Of a DNA stretch of 64,000 nt, positions 26,701-39,715 are shown piece after piece. The notes below the pieces were generated by a model. The model searched no databases, was not told the origin of the DNA, and saw only the letters and a list, made by a program, of their open reading frames with translations. The position numbers and the translations under genes were made by a program. Source of the stretch: Baylisascaris procyonis (Eukaryota > Nematoda > Chromadorea > Rhabditida > Ascarididae); NCBI GenBank assembly GCA_037389465.1, contig JAZARR010000123.1, positions 2,922,501 to 2,986,500 of the forward strand, written 5' to 3'. Numbering within the stretch: the first letter of the stretch is position 1; each line of letters opens with the position of its first letter.

Positions 26701-29700
26701 TGTGATTTGTGGAAAGGAACGTGATAATATGTGCTTAATCACAATTTAAAAACGCACACTTTCTTCGCATCGAACTATTTGCGGCAGGAATTTCGAGGAC
26801 CGTTTCGAACCATAATCGACATATGCGTGCATCCTCACCGCGTCCAAACATCCCTTCTGATTGTCTCTCTCTCTCTCTTGGTTGGGAAATCGACGAATGA
26901 ATGAGCTATCCTGATCCCTAACCTCGCTTGCCGGCGTCAATTTATCAGAAAAAAATTGTTTGCTTCACATCAAATGTCACAACTTTAGTTTTATCGCTTT
27001 TCATTGTCAGTTCTTAGCTTCGTCCAGCCGTCAAAATCTGGCCACCATAAACCATGCACATGATCAGTCGGTCACTTAGGCAGAGGCCAATGAGTGCTAA
27101 GTTTTGTGACCCTAATTCCATTCGGATTTTGGCCTATTCGATACAAATGTCTTAATCTGTGCCCTTCCTTCCTCACTATTTCTATGGAAAGTTTTCAAAA
27201 ACCTAAAAATATTTAACTATAGAATGCTCTCTGAAAACTCCATAGTTCAAGGGCAGCAATTTAAATGAGGACACAGTGATTTTGGCATTTATGTTTGTCG
27301 ACAAATTTGCAGAATGATCAGGCGTTTTCCAAACTATTAATGCTTACCTACTTTCATCTCTCCTTCCTTCTTTAAGGCGCCAACAGAAGCTCACGAAATT
27401 GACGGTGAAAAACTGCTGAGAAGTTCCAGTTTCTGAGAAAAAATTCCGAGGCTGCAAAACAAATACTGCGGAAAGAGAGAAGTGAAGGAAGTACACAGTG
27501 CGAAAGAACGGTATACGCGCCTTTATCTAGTGTCGAAAACGATAACGCTATGCGTTTATATTGGATATAACTCTATGTTCTTTAGGCATGATTTGATGAC
27601 TACGATAATATCGAAGGAGGGCATGCGGAAGATCCCTTATTGTTCTAGTCACCGCCTGAACTACGATCTCTTTTCCCGTTGATCGCGCTTTCAATGTTTT
27701 TCGCCAAATTGACATTCACAACATGAAGTTCTGGTGAATGCCAGTTTGATGAATGGTGAACACTTGGCGCTACTTTGCAACCCTGCAAATGTAGATGTGC
27801 TCAACGTTATTGCTAAAACAACATAAGCGACGTATTCAAGCGACCACACGTCATTCGACTCTAGAGCTCATGTAAGAGAGCGAATGCTAAATCCCGCTGC
27901 TCTCCATATCTTCGAGGTGCCGTTGTAAATGGAGACAAGGGACCATATTGCTTCAAGCAATGGAGAGCAAATCTCTTAGATGGGCATGTTATGAGTTAGG
28001 CGAATTTTTAAAATTTTATTTCGAATTGTCGCTTTCATATGCATATGATGAATGAAGAATTCACTCGGAGTAGTGAATCACAACATCAGCAAAAATATCG
28101 TTTCGTCACAAATGTGAACCCGTCAACGAACAAACAATTTCAAATAATAGCACTTTGTAATATAATCATATGGCACATAATTCGACGTGCGTTTATACGG
28201 CATCAATGTAAACGCTTTCCATTCATCGATTCATACGTCAATTCATTGCGAAAGACGCTAATGAGATTCGATCATAGCGAATAGCGACAAACTCTTTTTA
28301 TATATACAATATAACTACAACAACAAAATGTTAAATGAGTGATGAACGAAACGAATGAAAGCGACGTTATATGAACGAACTGTCGTATAAAAATATCTAA
28401 AAAGGTATCATCTCGAAGATGGGGTAATGAATTTGATCGAAATTATCTGAAAATTTCGGTGCTGTTGCATTTGCAGCAATTAAGTAAAGTTAGAGGTGGA
28501 AAAAAGAATAAAAGCATTAAAATCGATTGAAATACTTGAGATTCATGAAAATTCGTTGTTTTCTGTTCGTCATAAATTGTTAAATTAAACACAACGATGG
28601 TCGGAGCAACAAGATTTCAAATGGTCATAAGCATAGAAGCACAAATGTGCAATATCGAATGCAACGCAATGATGTGAAGACGGTTTCAAAACAAAGCTAT
28701 ATATCGCTCTTGATGCAATGCATTTAGCAAAAGGATTCGCGAATCCTCAACGAATTGTACTATATCCAACTGGGCCATCAGTAGTCACATTGCTCGCACT
28801 TAAAGAACCATAATGGCGAACGCCCTTATAATTTCTTCATTATGGAATGCATTGTTTGCAGATAAAGCGATGCTCGCGCTTCAGCACATCCTTACCACTC
28901 GTATACCTCTTCAGGGGTGATTACAACCCTATTCCTACCCTATTCTATTGCCTATCGCACAACACCCCAGCATTAGTTGTAGCCATATTAGCACTGCCTC
29001 CTCCTCTTTCACTCCCTCCGTCACTTCCTATGCTCTCATGTACTTTTTCTGCTACTTCTTAAAGCAATATTAGCGCTCTAACTTTTGCTTCAGCGTCCAT
29101 ACTTAATTATCCAGTCTGAGGCCAATTTTGGAGCGTATTAAGAGAGCAGAAGGACGACCGCCTATATAGATGACGTTTAGCATTTACTGAAGAATCGCCT
29201 ATCAGATAATAGAGATCCTTGAATGTCTTTCGAATTTCGCTTTTAGGCATTGCTATGCATCAAATGTCAATAAGGCCATATGATGGAAGTGCGTATCTCC
29301 TTTTCGATAACGTCACAACAAATCGCTAAAATTCTCGAAAAATGTAAGAAATAATATTGCGAGATATTTGCTACTAAAGAACTTCGTTTTTTAGTGGCAA
29401 AACTGAAAACAGACAATTCACTGCGTCATTGATGTTTCAAATGTCCAGGTAGGGAGGTTTCTAGTTCCGCTGTATTTTGCTTGTCAGATATTTGACAGTT
29501 CCATTGTCAGGACGATATCTCAAGGAGGTATGCAACGGTTCCGCTGAGAATTTTCATACGATCATGTGTTACTACGCTGTTGTATTTAATTACACAGGAC
29601 TTGCGAATACAGGATGAATGGCTCAATTAAACTAGGCAGAGAGTTGATGGAAGATGGAAGAAGCCATTCATATTCGCATACAAGAAATGATAGCCACTAT

Positions 29701-30117
29701 ACAAGCCATACAACGGTTTTGTACTTTTGCGCCAAACAATTCCGGTAGGCATTATATGCCAATTGAGCACACTATGAGCTTTAGCGCTCCAATACGTTAA
29801 CCAAGTCCTAATCCCTAGGAAGATAATCAGAAATTTCCCATCCATCTACTTTCTTATTCTAACGGGAAAAAAAGAATGGCGGAAAATGGCTCCAATTTGG
29901 CAACTTCAATCACGAATAATTTCCGCCACCAATCAAATACAACCTGGAGATTGCATTATTCACATGAAACTCGCAGGTGATTAATTGCGAGATATTGCAG
30001 ACAAACTCCACCGTTGGCAAAAGCATTACCTCATCTAATAATGGCTACATAATTGTCTTGCCCACAGAGAGCATTTTCACAACAATAACAGTATAAAATT
30101 TTTGGCCAAAGGAAACA
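23791..30117. other. Long intergenic region right of the kinase start
   Basis: No gene is supported across 6.3 kb. It contains the kinase promoter side, a slightly GC-richer stretch at about 24000-24330 without open frames, a 17-base T run near 25881-25897, and ATTT-rich DNA at 26000-26055. There are isolated open frames, for example 26746-26940 (- strand, 64 codons, hydrophilic and GC-richer), 28039-28284 (+ strand, 81 codons) and 28847-29062 (+ strand). None has a recognised domain or a partner exon. Confidence 0.45.
26746..26940 (-). other. Isolated GC-richer 64-codon frame
   Basis: The - strand frame is open and hydrophilic, with an EREREDNQ-like run encoded by a short GA repeat (about 26866-26878) and codons richer in GC than the flanks. 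It begins at an alternative codon (TTG) and ends in TAA. No family is recognised and no clear splice partner is seen. It may be a terminal exon or a repeat relic. Confidence 0.15.
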
Positions 30118-33100
30118 TCACGCCGGAGTTGTATCCTTCGGTACATTGTGACGCTTGGGCGCTGGCTTTGTGGCACATGACAATGCTTCGGTATATGAAG
30201 GCAACGGTGGTACTTCGTCGTCGTTGAGTGGGCTCGCATAGCAAGAGCCTCGTGAATCACATTTTAACATATAAGGTTTACTGTAATCAATAGGTGCTGG
30301 TATATTTGTCGGATTAACGCCTGCAAAAGTAGATTGCAATTCACCACTAAGTCTGGTTTATATGCCATAAACAAACATTGGCCATTAAGCATAGGCAGAT
30401 GTAGTTAAGCCTGAGTTATGAAAAAAGTTTTAGAATCCATGACGAAAATTTCCACTGAAATCACCACCAAAATTATGGGTTTTCTTAATTGACCACAGCA
30501 ATATTTTATCAATTTTAGCAGTTTCTACAAAAATATCACAAAATTTCATATTTTTTAAGGAAGATGAATACATATAAATAAACGAGTTTCAAATGTTTGA
30601 CATTAAAACGTCAAAAGATTTAATATCAAATGAAATGAGACGCGAACACCAAAAAAGAGGATCCTACTAGGGGTTATCGTGACGTAACGAAAACAGATAT
30701 TTAGTTTTGCTTCGCCTTACATCAGTTTGAACAATTGCTTAGCAACCTCTTTAGACTAAATTCTTTTTATCGCATGTCAGTTTTGCGGTCGTCGATATAT
30801 ATGAAAATGATAATTTTGTGCCCTAATATATAGTACCAAAGATAATGCTCTGCTCACTTAAGAATTGAATAGTCTGTGGAAGAGCGATGAATAAAAAAAA
30901 GTTGAAATTAAATAAGAAAGGGTTTAGAGGTTCGTCAAATCTGAAAAACTTTCTCAAATTTCGAAATTATAACTTTATTGGCCAGAGAGCTATAAACTGT
31001 TGAGAACTATTCACTAAGATGCCCATAAAACGCACTTCGTCGATTCGTTTAATGATTTGTAAGCGTTCAAAGAACAAAAATTTATGATGATACTTTTCTC
31101 CATCAATGGCAGAAAGAAGTGATATCTAAAAAAAGTCGTAAACGCTGAATTTTGCTCCTCAACACTGAAAGAAAAAACAACAGCAACATGATTCGTTTAA
31201 AACTTTTCATTGGTTTCTTTCAAAGACAACTGCCAAAAAGAGCGCAACAAATAAGAAGACAACAGCTAGAAACATTTGACCGAACTTCACGATCAGTCTT
31301 GTCAACATAACAGAAACTGAGGAAAAACATTTTGAACTTCAACAACGCTCACATAGTTCACACTGTTTCCGTCCAATGAGCGGAAAATAATGAAAATTTT
31401 CGCGCATTGAATAGGCCATAAATGACCGCCGAAAGTATTTTTGGTACGGAAAGAAAACGTTGAAACTAGTAGAAACTAAACGTACCATTCAATTCGACGT
31501 TACGACGTCGATCACCACGCGGATGAAGGCAACATGTACACGTTGAAATAGAACATACAACACCAAATAAAGTTCCAAAGACGAAAAATTGACAAATTAA
31601 TTGAGAACTGAGTGTTACTGCTGAAAGCAAAAATGAAACTGACTTCAAAATTCTTCATTCTATGCCAACAGTTGAAACAACAAACTCAGCAAAACTGCAA
31701 TGCAACAGCTCGCAATTTATGAAAAATTTTAGCACTTTTGCAGAGTTCCCTTAACACCGAATTAAAAAGTGATCCTTCTCAGGAAGGATTAGGAGTTAAA
31801 CTGAGATGAGGCCGATAACTAAACCGGAAACCAAGATGCGAAGAAAATGCGAGTAGCCGGATCAAAATCACTAACACGATACTGACAAAGATTAAGTGCG
31901 CAACAAGGCGATTTATTCAATATAGTAAACAACTTTGTGATCATTACTGAATAAAGCGTAAATGACGAACTAACGTAAACCGACCATCAGAGGTAGTTGT
32001 GTTGTGATTTAAAGTGGTAGTACTCTCGATATGAGTTATATTGTTCATCGCCGATTTCAACTTTGCTTCGCCGAATTGTTTCTTGAGGATCTCTTCGAGT
32101 GTGGTGCGTAACCTCTCCTCGGAGATCGTACGGATCCGTTCATGCGATAGTGCGTCGACCTGTTCACTCGCTTCGTACTGCAATGCACGGAACAGCTCAT
32201 CGCGTGTTTCGTCGAGGTTTATCTCAAGAATGCCCTGCAAAACGCTGCTGCCGCCTCATTGCACTTATTTATCGACTCTCCTTTCCCCATAGGCGCATTA
32301 ATGAATAAATTCGCAGCGATCACAATGAACTTTCGTTATCTTATCGGCAAATCTGTTCAAGTAGTGTCTAGGTGAATGGTGAGCATTATATGATTCTTTC
32401 TGCTCCAAATAGGGCCCAGAGAAGAACTCATCTTGCTCAATTTTGGAAAGACCTGAGCGAGAAGATGTTTCTTTTGAGGTAGAGGAGTAAACATCTGAGT
32501 GTTGGCGAACGGTCCAATTTGTTTCAGTTGGAGCTGATGTAATAAGTAGATTTCCTATGGTGTTTCTGAAAAATGGTGTTGCACAAAAGGGAAGCATATA
32601 ATGGATTTTGCACAAATCCATATAATGAAGTCATCTAAAGTAACGTTTAAGATCTAAATTTCAAAGCAGTAAATCACCTTAGCGTCTCTATTATTCGAAT
32701 CTGTAGGCGAAGGCATCTCTGCAGTTCCGTTACCATCCCTTAGAATTAATTCAATTACATCCTTCGGGCTCCCATTAAAAACTGATAGCACATTCGAAGA
32801 GGCTGGTTCAGAAGAGTTGGTGCTTTCGACACTTGTTGATAAGACTGCAGAATCTGAGGGGATTTGTAGCATAATAGCATCTCCTGATGCGGATTGTTCA
32901 TATAACTCTTCGATGAATTCAGTGGTCGGAGTCACCGAAGTACTTGAAACAGGTGCACAATGAAAGATGCTGGGAAATCGCATATATGCAAAAAATTGCA
33001 GCACGATTAACTCTGTGCGCATTTCTCTTTCGCGTTCATCGAATTCAATTTCACTCTGAAATATGAATAGAGGTTATTAAATATTTAAATAAAAATATCG

Positions 33101-33255
33101 ACACTTATCGCTGCAAATCATGATAAATCATTAATCAACAAATCATTAATGAACGCAGAAAAAATGCTATGGGATTGCAACGCAAAAAAATCTCTAATTG
33201 CAGCTGTCTGTACGAAGATGAGTGCTTGACGAATCGCTGTGTCAATACGTTCCAT
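30118..33255 (-). CDS. Probable type I membrane glycoprotein, multi-exon, one junction unresolved
   Basis: Likely exons in transcript order: 33214-33255, 32678-33055, about 32300-32570, about 31998-32234, 31486-31620 and 30118-30320. The ectodomain part is Ser/Thr-rich with several N-glycosylation sequons (NSS, NGT, NWT, NIT, NTT). The fifth exon gives a hydrophobic segment (CQFFVFGTLFGVVCSI) followed by Cys residues and a basic stop-transfer HPRGDRRR. The last exon is a 66-residue tail with YSKPYML and PLPSY motifs and ends in TGA. Joining exons five and six is exact (AAT G, then GC GTT). A possible signal or start lies at the Met of MRTELIVLQFFAYM in exon 2 instead of 33255. Problems: the exon 2 donor (AAG then GTGATT) is phase 0 while the strong acceptor of exon 3 (TTTTTCAG) needs phase 2, and the join into the membrane exon uses a weak donor (GTCGGT). 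These could instead be two adjacent genes. Family not recognised. Confidence 0.5.
31912..31917 (-). terminator. AATAAA on the - strand after a stop in the exon ending at 31944
   Basis: If the exon at 31944-32234 runs to its TAA instead of splicing on, an AATAAA lies about 30 bases beyond it. This supports the alternative that a separate gene ends here and that the membrane exon at 31486 belongs to another gene. Confidence 0.3.
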
Positions 33256-36200
33256 AAAGGAAACCGGTCGAAAATACCCTTCAATTAAGGGTCGTCTTGA
33301 TTGCGATCATCCAAAAATCGATCAAGCAACCAACATTTTACGCTCTCTTACCTTTGCTCTTTTGGCCATCGAATGTCTCTTACATAGAACTTATTTGCAT
33401 TTTTATTTTCATAAGCTAATCAGCATCACATGAGTATAGGAACCAAGGAAATTAGAAAACACGTTCTTTGTTGAAGTGATGGGCAATGGTTGGTAGGCGC
33501 CCCGTAGAAAAACTTTTTTAATAAACTAGGATGTTAAAGGTTATTATGAACGGCATCAAGCATATAGTTACAAAGAGAATCTTTCACGATCATTTCGGAT
33601 GCGTTAGTTACAAAAGGAACAGAATTTTATAGTTACGCTGTAACAATTACCACTGAAAGAGAATATAAAAGAATCTTTCAATCATGGCTATTTCAGAAAA
33701 AAACAACGAAGGGGGGAAATTGGGGGGGGGGGTGGAAATAATGAGTCTTCAGGAAAAGGCGAGCGATATGAGGAAAGAGATAAGCAAATTGGAAGACGAA
33801 TTTCACAGGTCATCGTTTTTTCTGCTAACCAGCAAGCTAGTGTAGCAATTTAGTGATTTTAGCATCGCGTTTAGTCCAAGGGGAGAGTTCCATAGAGTTT
33901 ATTTATCGTCACATATTGTACGTGCTGTTCTACGGTGTTCTCTAGTCAAATCACTTCATGTTTTAGCAAAGTGACCGGGCAACATACATCTTGAACCAAT
34001 TATAGAAATAGCGGTTATCCTTATTATTGAAGTAATGATTTGTTGGAATCGTGATCGATGAAGCTAAAACAAAGGCAGCTTCGTCAAATCACAATTATGA
34101 AGGGTGTAGCGTCACCATAGATTTAGCTTCATCTGAAACAACTGCTTCATTAGTACATCATTGTAATATTGAACGTTACAAAGTTCAGGTTCGTGATGCA
34201 ATCAGTTTTTATATGAATAAGACTTCATAGGTATAATAAACAATATATATATAAATTGGGAATGAGGATGCATCAATATATAGGTCAAATAACAGTAAGG
34301 CATGCCTATGCAAAGCCCACATGCTGGGAATGTTGCCTTTCTGAGTTTACATACAATTTAACTCTAAAAGTAATAGTTCCTGCTTAAATGTCGAAAATGT
34401 GGGCGTTACCTATTCTTATGAACTGCGTAGAAATGCTGACGCTAAATACACTCGACAACGTCAAATTATTTTACAGTTTATACCATTTCTGACGAGTGAA
34501 TGTTGCGAAATGTTGAACATCCCTGAACAACGAAGTACGGCTAAACGGAAATCAATAAGCACAATGTTGCAAATGTAAGAATAGAAATATATTGCTGGAC
34601 TTTCGGTAGCAAAAAATTGACGAACTTATTAAGGGATAACCTATGCAAGAGTTACAAAAAAATTCCTCGTAAGACATATCCTAAGCAGTAAATTTTTAAG
34701 CACTCAACAATAGGCTGATATATATTAATTCTAGAAGACACATTAATACGACTTTTCAGTTGAGTCCTTCAAATCCTACAGAAATAAGTTAAAGTAAACA
34801 TTCTGGAGTCTCTAGTAAATTCACAACAATTCATCAGCGAACGAATGCGTATTTTCCTCTGAGGTGCATATAAAGGAAAAAGCTATATGCAGTCAAATCC
34901 AAGACCACTCAGGGCAAATATTTTCAGAATCATCACTTGTAAAATAAGGGAAATGGCAATTTCTTGGCAAGCTATCGGTCCTCATGCTCCCGGCTGCCTG
35001 CAGAATGGAACTGTTACTTCGTTTGGGCATCTAGGCGCATCTGGAGCATCAGGCTTCATGGCTGGCACGAATTTCAAGGCGTTCAGGCTATGACTGGTTT
35101 CGTGTGGGAGCATAAAAACATCCACGTCTCCTTTCAATGAAACGCTTCAATGAGACGTTTTTGAAGCTAACAAATTTCACCGTAAATAAATATGTGCCTA
35201 AAACATTCAACGCTTTTTAACTTAAAACACAAATAAAACTTTTAGCGCATTATCACTTAGCATAACAAAGCAAAAGTGCAAAGATTTTTTGAAAAAAAAA
35301 AAATGAACGCTGGAATGAAGTGAATTCCATTCAAATAGTACTAAGTGATGTGGAAAGGACTAGGTAAGAGAGCATAGCTCTTGATGAATCTTCAACATTC
35401 CACACAACTGTAATGATGGAATTGTGACGTGAAATCAACATATCGGCAAGAATAGCGCATTTACAATAAAGTGCACAAAAGGGTTCATCAATACGCAAAA
35501 AAAGTAGAGATTCTAAAAAAATAATGAAGTAATCGTGACGACGATGAGTTGAGCATTCAAATCATTATTTTCTGAGTGGCTCCGAAGAGATTATATTATG
35601 TCCTAATTCACTGGTATTTATCGCTAGACTATATTTAGGGCAAAAAAAATTTCCCTGAAGAAACAAAGTCAACGTTCTGGATCAACTTATGCGCGAGTCG
35701 ACTATGTTTAATCACCCAGCCGTAGTTTGCTAAGCCATAAATCAGCGGTCTGCAGCAACTATTATCTTAATCATTGGTGTGCAAATCTTCGACCTGAAGA
35801 TAAAATATTTAATATCTAGCTTGAAAATGGAGATTAGAGAGTTAAACAAGACTTATATGTAGCATTTGAAGAGTGATTTGCAAAACTTAACTCTTGTAGC
35901 CATTTCCAACCTAAAAGAAACTAAACAACGATCATACGATTTCAGCATACTTATGCAACGAAAAAAAACCTGAAAATGAATATGAAGCATTTGCATTTGC
36001 ATTTAAATTGCAAAGTTCAAAACATTTCTTTGTCCGGATCGCAGACATTCGATATTAGAAGACGAAAAAGATTTGAATAGTGCTAAACATTAGAATTTAT
36101 TTGAGAGCGTTGTTTCAGCTTTGATTTATTCTTTCACATATAGAATTTTACGGAGAATGTTGAACATTTCCTGCAAAATTGACCGCATAACCGTGCAAGA

Positions 36201-36338
36201 TATAGCGTGATTAGAGCGATAGAAATGGTGACGAGAATAAGCGCACACATTAATCACTGATCAAAGATTAATAATACGAAATATTTTCATGCTGAGAAAT
36301 CGAATGTTTTAGATGCGCATAGCTATAGATGACGCGCA
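33256..36338. other. Intergenic region with a G-run
   Basis: No gene is supported. A + strand 68-codon frame at 34887-35093 has a GC-richer, Gly/Ala-rich end but no recognised domain. G-rich tracts at 33711-33735 are listed separately. The rest is AT-rich with many stops. Confidence 0.45.
33711..33735 (+). repeat. G-rich tract (G6 and G11 runs)
   Basis: A run of six G at 33711-33716 and a run of eleven G at 33722-33732 stand within about 25 bases in otherwise AT-rich DNA. Such tracts can fold as quadruplexes and are prone to length error in assembly. Confidence 0.8.
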
Positions 36339-36972
36339 TTAAAAAATCTGTCTAAAAGAATTGAGTTCTTTCATGAAGGTCTGAAAATTTTCTCGACTGT
36401 TCCGTGTACTCCTCCTTCTCACTCCTTCCTCTGTTCTTTTTCTGCTTAGCACAAGGAAGAATTCGTTTTGTGGCAATCGCATCAGGAAATCCTCCTTATA
36501 GAACAGCGATGACATATCTCCACACAAAATCTCATCATAATGGCAACCCAATTTAAAGCTTTTGGCAAAAGATTCTTTGGCAAACACATATCCATTGTGT
36601 TAATTGCATTGGTTATTATCCACGTCAAGATAAGATAACTTTAGCGCCCCACGTATCAACGAGGTGCTTCGATAGATGCCTAAATGATGTCGAAAAAATG
36701 TCTATTGCCTTTTTGAGCGCACAGTTTATTCACAAATGTGGCAGAAATTTTGCCACACCCTCTGATTGCATACGACACTTCCAACCATCGAAAACACATC
36801 GAAAAGGTCGATTACTGGGCGCGCAAGAAACAATTTGAATCAAACGAACCGACAAACCAGAGTTGGGCTGGAGACAAAATTGGGATGGGAAGCTATCAAG
36901 CAGAACGCTATTGATATCACGATAATTTTGTTTGAGACTCGACGACTCCATAGCGTTGGCGGTCTCGCACAT
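36339..36972 (-). CDS. Possible two-exon gene of unknown function, 144 aa
   Basis: Exon 1 (36774-36972) starts with ATG seven bases after a splice-like AG in ATTACTAACAG, which could be a trans-splice acceptor. It encodes MCETANAMESSSLKQNY and a Cys-containing stretch, and ends at a GTATGC donor. Exon 2 (36339-36574) follows an acceptor TTTGCCAAAG and reads SFKLGCHYDEILCGDMSS, then a basic Arg-rich part, and ends in TAA. The phases match (199 + 236 = 435 nt). Alternatively the first frame simply reads on to the TGA at 36730 (80 aa) with AATAAA overlapping the stop. No domain is recognised. The + strand is also open across exon 1, so the coding strand is not certain. Confidence 0.3.
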
Positions 36973-38649
36973 TGTATTTCTGTTAGTAATTAATAAGTCT
37001 GGAATAAATTTTTGCTAAGAACCGCAAACACGATCATTTTAAAAATTTTTGCCTAAGGAAGACAACGTGGCAGTTATGCAGGACATCGTCCCTTCGACGG
37101 TTTCTGAAATTTTCGTGGTGAAAAAGTGATTCATAAAAGTACGAGAAAATTACAAAAAAACATGCAACCTGAGAGCCTTAGAATTAGGAGATTACTAGTA
37201 TGGTGGATGTGACAAAAACATAATCTAGTAATGCTTCGAACGATCTGAAAATGGTTGAAAATACGCTTTATTTGCGCGGACTACTGGAAGTATTACCCTC
37301 AAATTCGTAGAAATAAACATTTATTAGCACATGGTGAAAGCGGTTTATCAACTTCGTCGTTGAAAATGTTCTCAAACAACCCTATTTAAACAAAATAATC
37401 TCGACAATCATATAGAATGTTTGAGAATACAGCATAACTGTGACGTTGACATAAAAACAATATGGCTATGAGCAGTTAGATGTCTGAAGTTTAATCAACT
37501 AACTATCGGTAGGTCTATATTGAAGAAAGAAACGGGAACAAAAATTTCGATTGCCAAAGGGATACCAAATTGCCCATCAGATCAATACGCCTCATGCTCG
37601 TCACTACTGTCTACTTCACGAAATAACTGACGAATGCCTGTTAGATGTTTGATGCATCACGAAGCTATGATGCGTTATGTAGAATACATAAAGGAACTAC
37701 CAAATTTGATAAACAGTGCACGCAGACAACGCATAACAAATATTATCAACGTGAGATTGCCTTTTTGGATGAAGTGCACTGAAATACCAATTCAAAGTTC
37801 CTTCCACCATTGGAAGCTCTAAAGTTCGTGAGCTCCGAGCATAGAACGTTTCTAAGAAGCAGAACATTCTCGCAGGCATCACAGTGGCACCCTACTATTT
37901 TCGACTTCCACAGGGCTCCGAGACTACGTGTCGCCGAGTTTAGGAGTATTTCTGGCCCACTTCTGCAGCAAATGCAGAGATGAATAACGATGGCAGGAAG
38001 AAAAATCTGCTTAAAAGAAGAAAACGAGGAACACCCATCTATCGGTTGAAAAATTATCGCTGACGCACGAGGCAAATTTATTCGTCGCAAATTGCCTCTA
38101 AATATGTATAAATGGGTGGCAACAATGAAAACCATCATGCAATGAGTCAAAGTGCCAAGAGATCGAGCAAAAATTCGTTTCCAACGGAAGCAATTAAACA
38201 ATACCGAAAAAATAAGTGGTTCGCCTTAGCAACGCTTTTTCCCAGTAAACATTTCCTCTTAATCTAGTAATACTGCTTTTGATCAGCCGCTTCGTGGAGC
38301 AAATTGCATTTTCGAGTTTCTTTAAGGCATTTGATAACCACTCCAGTATGAAGCGAAATTTGCATTTTGAAAAAAAAATTCAAAAATTGAAAGATTAATG
38401 CGAAAATGCCGCAAAATTCAAGGTGTGATGAATTGGCAAAGAAACGTTCATTAACAAGTTAGTGACGTCGATTACCAAAGTGAACGGAAACAAAAAGCGT
38501 CTTTCTGAGGCGATCAACGATTCGCGAATTAAAACTATCAATCGCACACAAGCATAAATCTTTACGCATACGCAAACATATATACACCATAACTTCATAA
38601 ATTGCTAATTTATTTCAAAAGAGCGAAAAAGTGCAATCAGAGAGCCAAT
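36973..38649. other. Intergenic region with a GC-richer block
   Basis: No gene is supported. At 37697-38201 both strands are open for long stretches, including a 151-codon - strand frame (37746-38201) with many Cys, and base composition is richer in GC than the flanks. No domain is recognised. This looks like a former coding region of a repeat rather than a host gene. Confidence 0.35.
37746..38201 (-). other. 151-codon open frame in a GC-richer block, likely repeat relic
   Basis: This is the longest uninterrupted frame in the window, on the - strand, with the motif GCHCDACENVLLLRN. Overlapping frames on both strands are also open (37697-37882 on the - strand, 37634-37822 on the + strand). 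That is expected where GC is locally higher and stops are rare. There is no signal peptide and no flanking exon signal. I do not assign a function. Confidence 0.2.
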
Positions 38650-39362
38650 TCATTGTAACGTTGCAAGCGTTGACAGTGTATGTTCTTTTAATTCTATGCA
38701 CTTTTTGATTAATGAAAGGGCAATTTGCAGTGATTCGATTGCATCGAACAGCAAACGCCGAATCTCGCCTGCGCAATGACGACCTTGTTCACATAGCAGA
38801 CTAACCTCAATAGGAAAGAAGTGATCGATGATAAGCAAAAACATACATTGGTTTCTTCTTCATGCGCTCTCCGCAAACTCTTGCATGAATAGAAAAAAGG
38901 AGCGGAAGAAGGGCATTTCGTATTTGTGGTTCAAATAAAATTAGCGAACTGGAGATCCAATTCCAAAAAAAACCAGCCTGGCACTCTTGATCCTAATATT
39001 TCATGTTCCTCAAAACTCATCATGGCTGCATTTTCAACAGTTACTGCATGCCATCTAGATCAGTGACGCATGTGTCTCATATTATTTAACGAAGTGGAGA
39101 TTAGCATTATCTGATATTTGCACCATAGATCTGAACGGAGACTCTTATCGTAAGATATTAGCAGTTCAGTTTACGCCATGAGACATTTCGGCAACGACGG
39201 CTTATTTCATTGTCTGCACATATTCGATGCCACAGGGGTCTGCATTCCAGGATATTTAAGTGACGGATGTTTGCGCCTTGACATATTCGATAATGAGGAC
39301 TTGCGATATGAGGTACTATTGTGTAAGGCACTTGCGGAACTCGAAGTTTCGCTACGAAGCAT
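38650..39362 (-). CDS. Possible five-exon gene of unknown function, 127 aa
   Basis: Candidate exons in transcript order: 39283-39362, 39175-39239, 38974-39025, 38847-38877 and 38650-38805. They sum to 384 nt with all four junction phases closed and end in TGA. The start ATG lies seven bases after TTTCAG, a typical place for trans-splicing. The N-terminal part is Ser-rich (MLRSETSSSASALHNS). The last exon reads VSLLCEQGRHCAGEIRR and then an amphipathic helical stretch (DAIESLQIALSLIKKC). Introns are short (43-149 bases). Weak points are the donors GTCAAG and GTTTTT and the very small exons. The + strand is open across the first exon for 76 codons, so strand choice rests mainly on the last two exons. 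No family is recognised. Confidence 0.35.
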
Positions 39363-39703
39363 CAACTTACTGAAACTTTCGTTTGTGAAGTCTGCGCGAA
39401 AAGCCTAGTATCCTGAAGTTTTTTTTTTCATAACAGGCACTTGCGCCGCAGAAGATCTACGATATGGAGACGCAATACGCGAGCAACTGCAAGGTTAGAA
39501 AACGCGAGCGATTTTTTTTTTTTGAACTTATTGCATCATCTTGCAAAAAACACGCATTATTCCCAATCATACAAGATAGCACTTAACTTGTTTCCATTAC
39601 AAAAAGCTGAAAATATGAAGCAAACAATAAAAAGAATGGTGTTGCAGTTTTGAAGTCGGCGAACGCATCATGCAGTTATTGCAACAGCGTGTGTTCTATA
39701 GTA

Positions 39704-39715
39704 CCCCCCCCCCCC
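39704..39715 (+). repeat. Homopolymer C12
   Basis: Twelve consecutive C in AT-rich DNA. The exact length may be uncertain in the assembly. Confidence 0.85.
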
